Positions 1 to 13,022 of a stretch of DNA of 64,000 bases are shown here, piece after piece. Location: assembly GCF_000143535.2 (NCBI RefSeq), contig NC_037315.1:2356001-2420000 (forward strand), written 5' to 3'. The notes under the pieces are model-generated. The model ran no database searches. It saw nothing but the letters and a program-made list of their open reading frames with translations, and was not told where the DNA came from. The position numbers and the translations under genes were made by a program. Each line of letters starts with the position of its first letter. Positions within the stretch are counted from its first letter, which is position 1. This DNA is from Botrytis cinerea B05.10. Taxonomy: Eukaryota; Ascomycota; Leotiomycetes; Helotiales; Sclerotiniaceae.

Positions 1-2732
1 CATCTCTCATCAAATTAAATAGACATAATGAATTATTACTCTGGCTTCGACGAATCTAAAATAATAAGAAGATCTTACCTCTCCAGGAATATCCATCATT
101 CAAATCTGATATATCTTCATGTTTTTTTATATCTTTGACGAATCATCTCCAAGTAAAGTAGTACCCTATAATAGCCAAGTTAATACTTTCGACAAAAAGA
201 AATTCAATATAAATCTCTATACAAATTTTAATATGTATATTACATTTATAATATATTCTCTTTATTAATAACAAAATAGCTTTTTCATTATTAATAAATA
301 TTTACTACTCTAAATGAAATTTATTTAGTATTGACTTTTAATAGAAAAAAAGAAAATGGGGGATTTTGAAAAGCCTTAGAACTTTCACAATTCAATAAAT
401 ATTAAAGTTGAAAAAAAAGTGGATGGAAAGGGAGCGAATATAAAAGCTAAAAGAAAAAGGGGAATAAATATGAGAGTTAAAAGGAAAAAGGAAGCGAATG
501 TAAAAGTTATAAAATAAATGAAAGATATTAGTTGAAAACATAAAAGGAAAGAAAATGAAAGATAAATCATTTACTTATTTCACTTTCAATTTCTTCTTCA
601 ATCAAAAGATTTACCACTATACCATATTATACAGAATATACTATTTATATATATTTTCTATTTAGTTCTAATTTATATATTTATATTCAATTTAATTACT
701 AATTGAATTCAATATAAATAAAATATTGATTATTTTAAATTAGAATTCAAGAATTTCATTAAATCCTTTTGAAATAAAATTTTCTAATCATTTACAAAAG
801 AAAAAGCCTTCTAATTAATAATTGAAAAACGCTTTTTTCAATATATTATAAAAATATTGAATATTTTCTTAAACTAACAAAGCAGCCACTTCGTCAATCG
901 CGGATTCTGCCACCACAGGGGTAACCTCCCTCCCCTTTGGCCTTTTCGATTTTTATACAAGCAGTCTCCAACCGAGTTTTCCTCTTTCAAAGTAATTTCC
1001 TTAGTATGTCCCATTGCAACTAATTTGGTTATACTATTCAACATACATTCGAGCTTTCGACAGCACATTTATTGGGATCTTCCAAATAACTACCTTCATT
1101 CCAGAAATTCGATGTTCAACCTACAACTCTTTTTAGTACAAAAAATGGCCAGTATAAAAATTGGATGCTTTCCTATTCGTATATATAGACAGAAAAGGTA
1201 ATAGGTATAGTACCCTTCCCTCAGTCCAGAAAATCAACACCAGAAACCAGAAAGACAATCTAATAAAAAGCAGTTCCAAATCCTCGTATAATGAGTATCA
1301 CTCCAGTCATACGATAAAGGAGTTGCACTCGCCTCTGTACCAACCAGCAAAGATAACAAGTCACAGCTATCTTCCCAACGTGAAACCCAGTCTGCCTTGT
1401 TACGCGTGTCGCGAGACGTATAATATCACTCGAACATTAATCTAAAGTATTTGAATACGCAGACCCAAGAGTTACCTCTTCCGCTGCTCGCATACTGTTC
1501 AATTTGGACACCGAGGTTGCGTAAGCAGATTTACTTGGCGAGCATGATGATTCCACAGTTTCGAGATGTAGACAAGAATGAATGTCCTCCATCTACCACA
1601 TGGAACATTGAGCTATTTCTGTGAATGCAGAATTTTCTGAAACCCCAGATCTATACGCTTGGGTGGATTAACTTTATTTCTTCAAAAAAAAGAAACAAAA
1701 AACGTAGAAATTGCAACATCGACACATCACCAACTCGAAAACCCTAACTTCGATGATCTATTATTGACAGATAGACTACAAAAAACCAAAAACCCACAAC
1801 ATATTTCACCCAAAGAAAGTCAAATAATCAAATCCAAAGAGCAAGCAAAAATTCATTTCCACACAGAACGCGTACAAGGAAAAGATTGTATCCATGTGTG
1901 TGTGTGTGTTTTTTCTTTTTTTTTTTTCAGTAAAAAAGAGTATGTATAGAAGATATGTATCGATATGAAGACTCTGCATCGGAATTACTTATAGCGATAG
2001 CATTAATCATCTCGAATAAAACCCTGAAAGACTTGCCCCGTAGGGATGAAGATTGTGGATGAAAGGAGGAAGAGGGTAGGGAGATAGGTTTAGAGAAAGA
2101 ATGGTGGAGAGGGGATGTCTTGAGTAAAGTGTAATAGCCAACACAGTCTCTAGATCTTACGGGTTTGAAAGATGAAATGTTATATTTAATGTAATCTAAT
2201 GTGATAGAATAGATTAGAATAGAGTAGAACGTTAAGAAAAATAATGATAACGGATTGTTTTTCTTTTTTTTTTTTTTTTTTTTTTTTTATGAAAAAAAAA
2301 ATCAGAATATCGATCGACCAAATGGCGTAGATGATGACTCAAATGAGAAATGATGAGAAGTAATGATTTTTATTTACTCAAAAGAAAAGAGTGAGCGCGC
2401 ACTTGCGGTTGTATTTGATGATATTGTATCATGTGTAAAGGGGGTTGGTTACGTGTATGGAATAAAGAAGAGGAATATCCAAGCGATTTTGGCGAGTTTT
2501 TCTAGGGGGAGCGCAGATACTAGGGCTCATTGGAGAGAAGTGTGAAGATGCTTGTAGGTATGTGTTCTGGAGCTGCATGTCTCATGGAGAATAATGGGGA
2601 TGTGAAGCCTACAAGTGTTGGTTAGGTATCTTGTAAGCTTATAAGCTTGATATCCTGTGGACGTGAGTAGCAACAATACCCAATAACTGTATTAGACTTT
2701 CATATTTGTATTTTTAATTCAATTCTTTAACT
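1..2732. other. Gene-free AT-rich left end
   Basis: I see no convincing gene here. The first 880 bases are very A+T-rich with many short A/T runs, as in RIP-mutated or relic repeat DNA of filamentous ascomycetes. Small open frames at 874-1068, 1161-1445, 1659-1949 and 2363-2545 have low-complexity translations and no recognisable motif. A (TG)n tract runs into a poly-T tract at about 1896-1929, and a second long poly-T tract lies at about 2263-2288. Confidence 0.6.
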
Positions 2733-3848
2733 CTATATCCTTACGCCATTCCTCCCCATCTCCGTCCCCCTCCTCCTCTCCTTCTTCTCCCCCCTCTTCC
2801 CCTCACTCCCTCCCTCTTTACCCCCCGCCTCATCACCCTGCACGCCCTCCAACCCAAACGTAACCATAAAACTCGACCCCCTACTCACCGCCCCCAAACA
2901 CACCCTATCCCTCGCAACACTAAACCCCAACTCCCCAAACCCCCCCGCCGGCCCCAACATCTCCTTCATCTCATTAAGTGCCGACGCATCAATAATCAAC
3001 TTCCAATCCAATTTCCGCTCCTGAGTCCCCTTTTCTGCACTCAGACTTTCGCTGCGTTGGCGAGAAAGCTCGATGATTTGCTCGCGCTTCTGTTGGTGGT
3101 TTTCGTCGGGAGATATTGATGCATCATCATGATGAAGTAGCGAAGCACTCGACGATTGCGAATGGGAAAAATCAAAATCGTGTCTCCAATCAATCATACC
3201 CATGAACTTATAAATCTCCCTCGTTCTCCTCTCTACACTTCTCAACCCTCCTCGAACATCGTAATCTCCGCGCAGCTCCTCCAAAAACGGAATCATCGTA
3301 TCCATCACCCATTGAAAGGCTTGCGAAAGCACCCAAGATAATATCACTTCCAGCACGAGAAGTTTTGCAAACCCGTAAATGTGAGATTCGTGGTCACCGG
3401 TGCCGAAGGTCCAGTAGTGAAGGTTGTAGATTGTAGAGCGCCATTCGAGATAGGTGTTTGTGGTTTCGGGGGTGGAGAGGAGGGATACGAGGGTATTGAG
3501 GAGAGTTGCTAGGAGGGCGTTGAAGAGAGAATGAATGAGCCAGAAGAGGGCGATGAGGAGATATGTTTCGCTGGGTGAAGGTGCTTGGAGTTCTGATGTG
3601 GGATTTTCACAGTGTGAAGAGCGTGATGGTCGGAGGGATTTTTCACTTTGATGTCGAGGTCGATTTTGAGTTTGATGCTGATACAATACTTTGAAAAGAA
3701 AATATTGAATCCCAATCATCCAAAACCAGGCGAATAGATTCTCGATGAAAAAGCTCGTGAAAGCGAGGTTGAGAGGTAGAGATGAGATGACTTCGCTTTG
3801 ACCTTCGAGATCAAGCCCCTGTAGTTCCCTGAGCGAAGAGCCGTCCAT
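2733..3848 (-). CDS. Predicted multi-pass membrane protein, unknown function
   Basis: A single-exon frame of 371 residues. I chose the ATG at 3848 because the open frame above it only encodes a Tyr-Thr repeat from a (GTGTAC/GTGTAA)n microsatellite. Three long hydrophobic stretches are visible: residues about 20-50, about 95-125 and about 165-195, the last followed by an acidic stretch. The middle carries a Ser/His/Asp-rich loop, and the C-terminal tail is very rich in Gly, Glu, Lys and Arg. I do not recognise the family. The frame is long and the hydrophobic pattern regular, so it is probably a real gene. The 3' end is C-rich on the plus strand, unlike the neighbours. Confidence 0.7.
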   Translation of the reverse strand: MDGSSLRELQGLDLEGQSEVISSLPLNLAFTSFFIENLFAWFWMIGIQYFLFKVLYQHQTQNRPRHQSEKSLRPSRSSHCENPTSELQAPSPSETYLLIALFWLIHSLFNALLATLLNTLVSLLSTPETTNTYLEWRSTIYNLHYWTFGTGDHESHIYGFAKLLVLEVILSWVLSQAFQWVMDTMIPFLEELRGDYDVRGGLRSVERRTREIYKFMGMIDWRHDFDFSHSQSSSASLLHHDDASISPDENHQQKREQIIELSRQRSESLSAEKGTQERKLDWKLIIDASALNEMKEMLGPAGGFGELGFSVARDRVCLGAVSRGSSFMVTFGLEGVQGDEAGGKEGGSEGKRGEKKERRRGTEMGRNGVRI

Positions 3849-4606
3849 CTTCGATAGAATGTATAGATGATTGGTGGACTTGAGATGAGATAGATTCATA
3901 TACATATACATGTAAGTGTAAGTGTACGTGTAAGTGTACGTGTACGTGTATGAGACGGCAATCCTCCGAATGAAAGGTGTTGAACGGCCAAAAATAAATA
4001 AAATGTTAAAACCAATCTCTGCACGGAAAGGAAAAACCAAGAGACAAACCTCATTATATTTCTATCAAATGGTAAATACACTCGAGGCTACATTCCCTGC
4101 CATTTGACAATATAAAACCCAAACCCTTACCCACCCAAATCTTCACACCTACATATAAATACACCAAAGCTAAGCCTCGATTCGACTCAACACACCTTGC
4201 CCTTAACACAAAACAGCGCAGCACAGCGCGACGCACAGTTCACCGACCCCTTTCACCCTGAAAAGCCAATTGCAAATTCCCGCGGCAAATAGAGCAAAAA
4301 GCAAACAAGCAAGCAATCACCCCCAAACAAGCACGCTCAGCTCAGCCCTAACCAAGAGCACGCTAACCGCAAACCCCCCCCCAATACGTTGAATACGCTT
4401 TACGTATAACTCAATCTCTCACCCACCCTATCAAAATACGACGTATCGAATACGCTGCACCGCTGCACTCCACAAAAATCTCCATAGTTTCTTACATAAG
4501 GGCAAAGCGAATACGCTGCACGTTGGCGAAAGAACCAATGGGGGTGCAGAAAATACGAAGACGAGCGATGGAGCGATGCACGTGCTCTGCGGTTCAGGGG
4601 GCGGCC

Positions 4607-4642
4607 GATGGATGGATGGATGGATGGATGGATGGATGGATG
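4607..4642 (+). repeat. (GATG)9 microsatellite
   Basis: Nine perfect tandem copies of a GATG/GGAT tetranucleotide. Confidence 0.95.
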
Positions 4643-4748
4643 TGTGCGAGTGCGAGGTGGGAATGCGAGGTATGCGAGATATTTATGCGAGATATCTATG
4701 CGAGCTGCGAAATAGCGATAATGATTAATATTATCACCATAGCGAGAG

Positions 4749-4797
4749 CGAGAAACGAGAAACGAGAAACGAGAAACGAGAAACGAGATTCTAGAAG
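4749..4797 (+). repeat. (ACGAGAA)n minisatellite
   Basis: About six tandem copies of a 7-bp ACGAGAA unit, with slight decay at both ends. Confidence 0.9.
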
Positions 4798-5754
4798 GTT
4801 GGGGTTTTGTTTACTTTTTTGTTTGTTTGTTTACTTCCTTCCATATCGATTGGGTCATTTCGTCCCTTGCTACTTATTACTACATTGTCACTCTCTCCGC
4901 CATGAAAAGTGGCGGATTACTGATATCTGCCGTAAGAAATTAAATAAACTTTACGCAGAGGCAACCTTAACAGGAAAGTCAAAGGATAATCCATCCATCC
5001 ATTCGTACGTATCAAACTGCTTCGCCCGGAAGCGCACCTTGTGCCCCCTTTTGACGCCGCGAACACCGAACCATGAATCGAACCTTTCCCCTTCATTTAT
5101 TTATCTTTGTCGAATGCGGCGCTCGTCGCAGAGGCACATTCGATAGTTGCGAATTGTCAATTGATCACATATACATCTCATCTCATCACATCACGCGTCA
5201 AATCTTCGGCATCTTCTGCATAAAGAGGCTGAGACCGTGGACTTGATGAACGTGTTATACCTATCAGAACTATTCTACTTATCATACATCTTATTACTCA
5301 GTGGTCCACGCCCATACATTCAAGAACCGAGGACGCAAGATTCGATAGTTCAGAGACTTGGAAAGAAATTCCCCAATCGAAGGTCGACGTACACACACCG
5401 CCATCAACAAAACCCATGGATCATAAGTCTTTCGAGAAAATACGTCTAATCCACCGCTTACTCATAATCAGAGGCTTTCATTCTGGCAATCAAGTTTATG
5501 GTATGCTTAAACTGATCGAAGAGAAATGGAGGTAAGAATAATCAATCGAAACTGTTTATACATTTCTCCTCGATTCAAAAGGTTTAGGATAATAGATGCA
5601 ACGACGTATATTGTAATCTAGCGATGTATAATTTTGTCAAGGTATCAAGCTTGAAACGTAGTGTCGAGGGTATATGAAAGCTTGCTCAGATCCTCCTTAT
5701 CCTTCTCGCCCCCCCCATCCACTTGGCTTATACCTCCAAGTCAGTCCATAACCC

Positions 5755-8563
5755 TCACATACGGCCAACATCCGGTAACGGTTTCTCCTTGATATCCTTA
5801 ATCAACGATCTCACGTTCAAATTATTCTCAAAGCTCAATTCAATCAAATCCCGCACCTCGTCTTTCGAAAAGTACAAACTAAGATGACTTTCAAACCAAA
5901 GATACCTAATATCCTTCAAATTACTCTGTAGAACTTCACTCAAGAATTGCATTTTTAGCCAATTCCCTGCGTAAGTTCCAATTTCATTCTCCTTGAATAA
6001 AGATTCGAGAGCCTCAACTTGTTGGATTAGCGCTGCTATTCTTTCAGCATCGTCCACTCCCAAATCTGTGAGCTCGAAAATATCGCTGATGATTTTAGTA
6101 GCTACCGTGTTGACCAATGTACCAACGGCCGACACCCAAGTTGAAGAAGGAAGTATCTCTTTCCAAGAGGCAGATTGTTGATTGATATGACCGATAACAG
6201 CACGGATTGCGTTTTCGCTGTCATTGTATACGAAATTTTGAGAACCTGAATAATGTTAACAATTGCACAAAATGATGAGGATGCATACATACCTCCAAGT
6301 AAATCGTGTAAGATTGTCCTCTGTGTATCCATCTCATTTTTATAAGCTCTCTTTCCGAAACTTTCAAGAGGTCCAATCTCTGAATCAATGTTGACAAGAT
6401 TCGTAGCTCGGGGCGTTATGTCTTTTCGTAGATGCCATTCTTTTGAGAAGCTTTTCAATTTATCAACCAACCATGTAGCATCGTTGTAAGCAAACCTAAA
6501 CGAAATCAGTGAGAATTTATATGGGGAGTGCATTCTAAACTTAGGACTTACATATTTCCTTTTGGATCATCGACATAGTAACATGGAGATACTGCACGAT
6601 ACATTGCTAAAATCAAGGTAGGAATCTTGGACAACCCACCAGCAGCAGGCGATACAGGAGAAGAGATTTGTCTGTAAAATGTTAGTGAGTGGATGGCAGG
6701 AATTTGACTTGACTTAAAGTGAACAGATACGTACTCTGGCTGCATCAATTTGGCGCCATCTTCATAGATAGTGACAACGTGGTTAAATATCGTCAAGGGA
6801 ATGGACGATGTCCAATACTTCTCCGAGAGTGTGACATTTCGCTTCTCTGCCGAATCATTTAACTTGGTAGGACTAGTAGGACTATAAGGGTCATTTTGGG
6901 TCTTCGGTGTGTCGGGAAATTCATCGGCAGGCGTTTCGACAGCAATTTCATTGTCATCACCCCAGCCCCAGGCGTCTTCGTCATCTACTTGAAGAATATT
7001 TGGATCAGGAGCAATGGACAGTGAGCTTGCCCTTCGCTCTTCGTCAAAAGAAGCTCGACTTCTGGAAATAGGTTGAGTTTCTTCCTCTTCGTCCTCTTCA
7101 CCCCAGCCCCAATCATCTTTCACAGTCTCACCATTTGAAGCGACATGCATTCCGTCATCTCTGGTCACCATACGCATTTCCACTCGTTTAGCTTCAAGAG
7201 GTTGGCCAACGCCTAGAATTATAAGTCATTAGTATCAATCTACAAAAGATCAAAGATCTATTCGGGGCGATGAAAAGATGAGGTAAACATACCAAGCGCC
7301 AAAGCATTACGAACTCGGTCCAGTGATGTTTCTCTCTTCTTAGTCAACCAAATTTTAGCGGCGCTGGAAACCCATTCATAAAACCTCTCTGCTCCTGGCC
7401 ATCCTAATTTTTGCAAAGTTTCGGCGAATTCACTTGTACGACCTAACGCCTTTTCGTAATCGACCATATCGTCTAGGGATGTCGGTACAGATGTCTCTAG
7501 CCATGTTCCAATTATGATTTCAGTTAGATCGGGCATCATAACCTTAGATAAGGATTCGACCATTGTCTTTGGCAGGTTCTCGTCCAAAAACCGAATGATG
7601 CCCAAGATATCCCGAAACAAAGATTTTATGCTAGTATCTGAATGGTCTTCAGTAACACGCAAAGTGTTATCCTCAATACATATTTGGAAAACGGAAGGTG
7701 ATGATTCCAGGCCAGTACGAGGTCGTATGACTGTTTCAGACAATTGCTCCCACAGATTTTTGCCAAACTCTTCAAGCTCTTCAAATCTCTCCAAACCAAT
7801 CGCAACATCATCCAAAGATGTTGAAATGCCCTCAAATCTCTTGTGGATCGTGATAGAAGCTTCTTTAGGTTGGATGTATATCAATGACTTCCGGATCTCA
7901 CTAAGTTGATTATTCAAGGATTCCTTCAACTCGTAATATCGTGTGTCCAGGAGCCGGACTGCTCTTACAGTAGTTTCTGCTGGAATCTCCGCAATTTGAT
8001 GACCTGCAGCATCGAGCGACTTTAAAGCTTCATGTATCTCTTGCTTGCCCGCCTGCTCCACAGCTTTATCTAGGGAATCATTCGCACGCTTTATGGATTG
8101 TGCGCATTCCAGCAATTGTGCATTAAACTCAATCTCCTTCACCAAGAGTTCAACATGGTTTTCATGATTGTGTACATCGGTAACTCGAGATTCATCCGCT
8201 TCCGCTTGTTGAACGACTTCATTCGCCAATTTCCTTGACTTGTCGATATCGTCCTGAAGGGCTTGGGCATGTTGTATCCATTTATCGATATCGGTAGCGA
8301 AATCTCTACTGACTTGACGAACTTCAGCCTGTACAAAATGTAGTTAGTAAAGAAAATAGTGGGTAGGGGGTAATTAACAAAGCTGGGAAGATTTGAAGAC
8401 ACACCTCGAGAGATAATTTAGCCTCACCTAGAGCTTCTATTGCTAGTGGAAGAGCTTCATTCCCAACTGCAGATGCGGATACTTCCTCATTAGGAAACTC
8501 TCCATTTGACGCGAAGCCAATGAGAGTTTTGCTAAGTTGATCAACTGGTATTGTGGAGGCCAT
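5755..8563 (-). CDS. Zw10/Dsl1-type vesicle-tether (kinetochore) protein
   Basis: Six exons: 8563-8405, 8328-7293, 7212-6737, 6673-6552, 6495-6293 and 6245-5755. All introns are GT-AG and the joined frame is 828 residues. Zw10/Dsl1 proteins tether Golgi-derived COPI vesicles at the ER; animal Zw10 also acts at kinetochores. The N-terminal third is a heptad-rich coiled-coil region, with the family-like stretch DKWIQHAQALQDDIDKS just after intron 1. The middle is acidic with two WGWG motifs (W433/W435 and W480/W482), like the tryptophan motifs by which yeast Dsl1 binds coatomer. The C-terminal half matches fungal Zw10, for example YNDATWL and WVSAVGTLVN. An in-frame ATG at 8605 would add 14 residues; I prefer 8563 by family pattern. 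It lies head-to-head with the M16C peptidase gene. Confidence 0.9.
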
Positions 8564-9602
8564 GTTGTCAAAACCATTGAAGATTGAATTCCAATTCCTG
8601 ACCATGGAAGCAGAAGCTATGGCCGGTGGGCCACCAGGGCGCAACTATCTGATGACTAAGAATGATGTTATCAAGCGCGCGGTTGAGCTGATATGGTAAG
8701 GGTGGGTTCGGCGGTTGTTGTCATCCAATTATAATTGTTTAGGGCGTCTATTCATTCCTTCGTTGTAAGGCGGTTAACTCTAACTCGATATTTTATCTAT
8801 ATTGCTCATCGTTAATCCTACTCATCCACGTACTCTCTCACCAGTACCTTGTCTTTTCTCTATTTTGCGAAGAAAGCCACAAGTCTCAACGACATATTTG
8901 TGCATACGAGGTGATCCATTCCTTATTTGCCTCTCTATCTAGGTGGAGGCTACTTCTCATCTTCCCTGGCGACCCCAATTCGCCAGTTTTCCCGTTGGAT
9001 CAGGCTAGGATACCAAAACTCCCAACAAAGGTACGACAAGACTTGCCAATAGTACCAAGTTTCTTTCTCTGATCACATTGTTCTCCCTATTCTTCCAATC
9101 TTCTTCCAACAGATCTTTGTCCTCTTCAAATTAGTATCTTTGTTGTTGTTCTTCTGTCTCAATCGTTCTCATGGCGGGGTACGATTTCCCCCGCCAATTT
9201 TGGTATACGCCAGTTGCTATTATTCCTTTACTTGCTGTTTTGCTTTACCAAGCGGTGGATTCGTCCTGGTATGCTTTACTGCGCCGTTCCAATTATTTTG
9301 TGCATTCTATCATGCACCGCAGTCCGGCTCTCAAACTCTAGTAGTCTCCAAAGACTTTGTTGTGTGTGTGCGATGCAAATTCTAGTTTGAATCTACAATC
9401 ATTGAACTACTCCAAGGCGAAAGATTGTAGTTCTCTTTTCGTCTTTTCGTTCTTTAGATAAATTTCGCTCTTTTTTTTTCGAGCTTGACACATGACTTTT
9501 TATGTAGTTGAAATTGTTTGGTGAACCCCAATCTAACAATATTCCAGGTACTCTTCTCGCAAAGAGCTACTCAGCTTTGGGAAACCCAATTCCTTCATTA
9601 AG
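8564..9602. promoter_or_regulatory. Divergent promoter region
   Basis: A roughly 1-kb spacer between the head-to-head Zw10/Dsl1 and M16C peptidase genes, with pyrimidine-rich stretches on the plus strand typical of fungal promoters and leaders. No conserved operator is recognised. The 81-codon open frame at 9140-9385 shows no protein signature. Confidence 0.5.
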
Positions 9603-12600
9603 ATGCCAAGTCAAACGCAGAAAACTTATTTTCGTACGGTGCAAAATTTCAAAACTGATTACGCCCCTACCAACATTACCCAATATGTCTCGGAACGTAC
9701 TGGCATGAATGTTGTTGTGGTCGATCAGAAAGGTCCCCAAGTCAATGGATATTTTGCATTGGCCACGGAAATTTTCGATGATTCGGGATCACCACATACC
9801 CTGGAGCATCTTTGCTTCATGGGATCAAAAAGCTATCAGTATAAAGGCTTACTCGATAAACTTGCCACTAGAGCTTACTCTAATACTAACGCATGGACTG
9901 CCACGGATCATACTGCCTACACATTAGAGACAGCAGGATGGGAAGGGTTTTCTCAAATCCTCCCCGTTTATCTTGAGCATTTGATCTTACCAACACTTAC
10001 CGAAGAAGGCTGTTACACCGAAGTTCATCATGTTGATGGCGAAGGTAACGATGCAGGTGTTGTGTATTCGGAAATGCAAGGAATTCAAAACACGGGCTCT
10101 GATATTATGGACCTCCGTGCTAGGCAACTACTTTATCCAGAAAACATTGGGTTTCGTTACGAGACTGGTGGTTTGATGGAAAACTTGCGTATCTTGACCC
10201 CAGAGAGGATTCGTGCATTCCACAAGGAGATGTATCAACCTAAAAACCTTTGTCTCGTTTTAATTGGTGAAATCGATCAGAAGGAATTGCTTGAAATATT
10301 AGACAATTTTGAGGAAGGTATCTTGGATGATATTCCATCTCCAACAGCTCCATTCAAGAGGTAGGCGTGTTCAGTTTAAACTATCAATAAGTGACATTCT
10401 AACATATATAGGCCATGGGTGGATTCTGCTCAACCACCACCACTCACTAAAACAATAGTAGAGACTGTTCATTTCCCGGAGGAGGATGAGTCAATGGGAG
10501 AAATTTGGGTTGGTATGTTTGGCCCTGATTGTAAGGATGCTGTTGAAACAGGTGCTCTTAATGTTCTCCTTGCATACCTCGCTGGATCTTCCGTTTCAAT
10601 TCTTGAAAATATCATGGTTGAGAAAGAGGAGCTTGCGAGTTCAATCTCTTATTGGTGGGATGCGAGACCAAATTCCGTAATTTGGTTTCAACCAACTGGA
10701 GTAGAAACTGAAAAGCTTGCATTTGTAGAGAAGCGTCTGTTTGAACTCCTTAGGGAGGCTCTAGAGAAGCCCCTGGATATGGCATACATGAAAAATTGCC
10801 TAGAAAGAGAACGCAGACAATGCAATTTCGAAGCCGAGAGCTCTCAGCGTTTCTATGCCGAAGCCATCATCAATGACTTCCTTTTCGGTAACAGAGATGG
10901 TTCTACTTTGAAGGATTTGAAATCACACGCAGAATTTGACACACTTGATAAATGGAGTGAGCAACAATGGAAAGATTTTCTGAAGAAATGGATCGTCGAT
11001 GCGCCTCACGTTTCTTTACTCGGAACTCCTTCAGAAGAGATGTCAAAGAGAATAAAGAAAGAAGAGGAGGCTAGAGTCGCAGAGCGAAAGGAGAAGTTAG
11101 GGCCAGAAGGGCTTGAGAAATTGGCTGAAAAGCTCAAAGCAGCAGTTGCTAAGAATGATGCCGAGATACCCGCTTCACTTCTACAGAAGTTTTCGGTTCC
11201 TGGAACTGATTCAATCCATTTTCACAAATCAACCACCGCTAGATCTGGCCTGGCGAAGAAATTGGGCGCACCTACAAATGAAATTCAAAAGGTCATTGAT
11301 TCCCAAGCATCTGAATCTCAATTGTTCTTACAATTTGAGCATGTTCCAACCAATTTCGTTCACTTGTCAATGCATTTTGGCACTTCAGAGATTCCTCTGG
11401 AGCATAGACCACTGCTTAGTCTGTTCATAGACAATTTCTTCGATACACCTATTCTTCGCGACGGAAAGAGAGTAGAATTTGAGCAAGTCGTTACAGAATT
11501 AGAACATGACACTATCAGATACGAAATGAGAGGGGGTTCTAGTCTTGGTGACGCAGAAGGTCTTATGATTCAATTCCGAGTTGAGCGAGAGAAGTATGAA
11601 ACAGCTATCGAATGGATCCGCACCATGATGTTCGATAGCATTTTTGATGCCACACGTCTCAGTACTGCCGTTACTAAGATTCTCGCCGACATTCCAGACA
11701 ACAAGCGCGATGGCAATGGTATGCTTTACACCGCTGATGGTATGCTTCACATGTCCAACGAATCGAGCATGAAAGCAAGGACTACTCTTGTCAAGTCGGT
11801 CTACATGAAGCGTCTCAAGAAGCTTCTTAAAAAAGAACCCGAAACTGTCATCGGCTGGCTCGAATCCCTTCGCAAATCCATTTTCAAATTCAACAATATT
11901 CGAGCCCTCGTCGTTGCGGATATTAATAGACTACCAGCCCCAGTGCAAGCTTGGGATCCACTCATCTCCTCTCTCGATAAACCTACGCCCGAAACAGATC
12001 TCCTTCCTATCCGCAAACAACACACACTTCTTTCCCACGATGGACAAAATCTTGGTCAAGCAGGAGCTATCATCATCCCAATGCCTACAAGTGATTCCTC
12101 CTTCCTACTAACAAATTCCCGTGGTCCAAGTTCCTACACTGATCCTCAACTCCCTGCACTCCGTGTTGCTCTATCTTTCCTACGCGCTGTCGAAGGCCCC
12201 TTGTGGACAGCTATTCGTGGAACAGGTTTGGGATATGGATCTTCATTCCATAATGATTTGGATACCGGATTTGTCCAATTTAGCGTTTATCGTTCTCCAG
12301 ATGCTTTCCGCGCTTTTGCCGCTGGTAAGAAAATCCTCGAGGAATATATTTCAGGAGAGAAGAAATTGGAAGATTCAGCCCTGGAAGCGGCTATTAGTGA
12401 TATAGTGGTTGAAGTTGTCAATACACAAATCACAATGGATCAAGCTGGGCAAGATAAATTCGTCAAGGGGGTTATGAAGGGACTACCTGAGAATCATAAT
12501 GAAGAATTGTTGAGGAAGGTTAGGGATGTGGGAAGAGAGGAGATTAGAGATGTTATGAAGGAAGTTTTGTTGAAGGCTTTTGAACCGGGAATGAGCAATG

Positions 12601-13022
12601 TTATGGTTACTTGTGCACCGATCATGGAAGAGGTATGTATTCTCATTTTATTTCTTCCATTGTCCATTCTCCTTGACCCATTCCCATCCTTTCACGTTAC
12701 TTTCCCCTACCTTACTCATTTGTTTCCCTTCTTCAAACAACCCTTCAACTAAACACACCATCGATACTAACAATCAAACACCCTTAAAAAGGCCATAGTA
12801 AAGAACTTCCAATCCCTAAACTTCAAGACCCAAGTTCGCACCCTCGCAAGCTTCGAAGACGATTACGGCCTAGCAGCCCCAGAAGATGACGAAGATGGAG
12901 ATGAGGACGAGGACGAGGATGAGGACATGGACGATGAGGAATCTGGCAGTGATTCTAATGACGAAGAGGACGAGGAAGAACATGAAGATGGAGAGGAAAG
13001 TGACGTGGAGATGAAAAATTAA
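9603..13022 (+). CDS. M16C-family zinc metallopeptidase
   Basis: Three exons: 9603-10360, 10412-12632 and 12792-13022, giving 1069 residues in frame. The inverted zinc-binding motif HxxEH is at residues 65-69 (HTLEH); a glutamate in EEGCYTEVHH at about residue 140 is a good third zinc ligand. Length and layout fit the large single-chain M16C peptidases related to Cym1/PreP and yeast YOL098C, which form a clamshell from paired halves and degrade peptides. I see no clear mitochondrial presequence, so a cytosolic YOL098C-type role is more likely than Cym1. The last exon follows an unusually long 159-bp intron and encodes a strongly acidic Asp/Glu tail of about 50 residues, which looks disordered. 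Confidence 0.92.

Larger units (their letters stand above)
3849..5754. other. Intergenic region with simple repeats
   Basis: This spacer lies between the 5' end of the membrane-protein gene and the 3' end of the Zw10/Dsl1 gene. A 207-codon open frame at 4523-5146 begins at TTG and runs through two simple repeats, so I do not call it a gene. The motif GAATACGC occurs at 4391, 4448 and 4509; the last two extend to GAATACGCTGCAC. Nothing else is recognised. Confidence 0.55.

Noticed and set aside
4523..5146. 207-codon open frame
   Set aside because: It begins at TTG, runs through GATG and ACGAGAA repeats, and has no recognisable motif.
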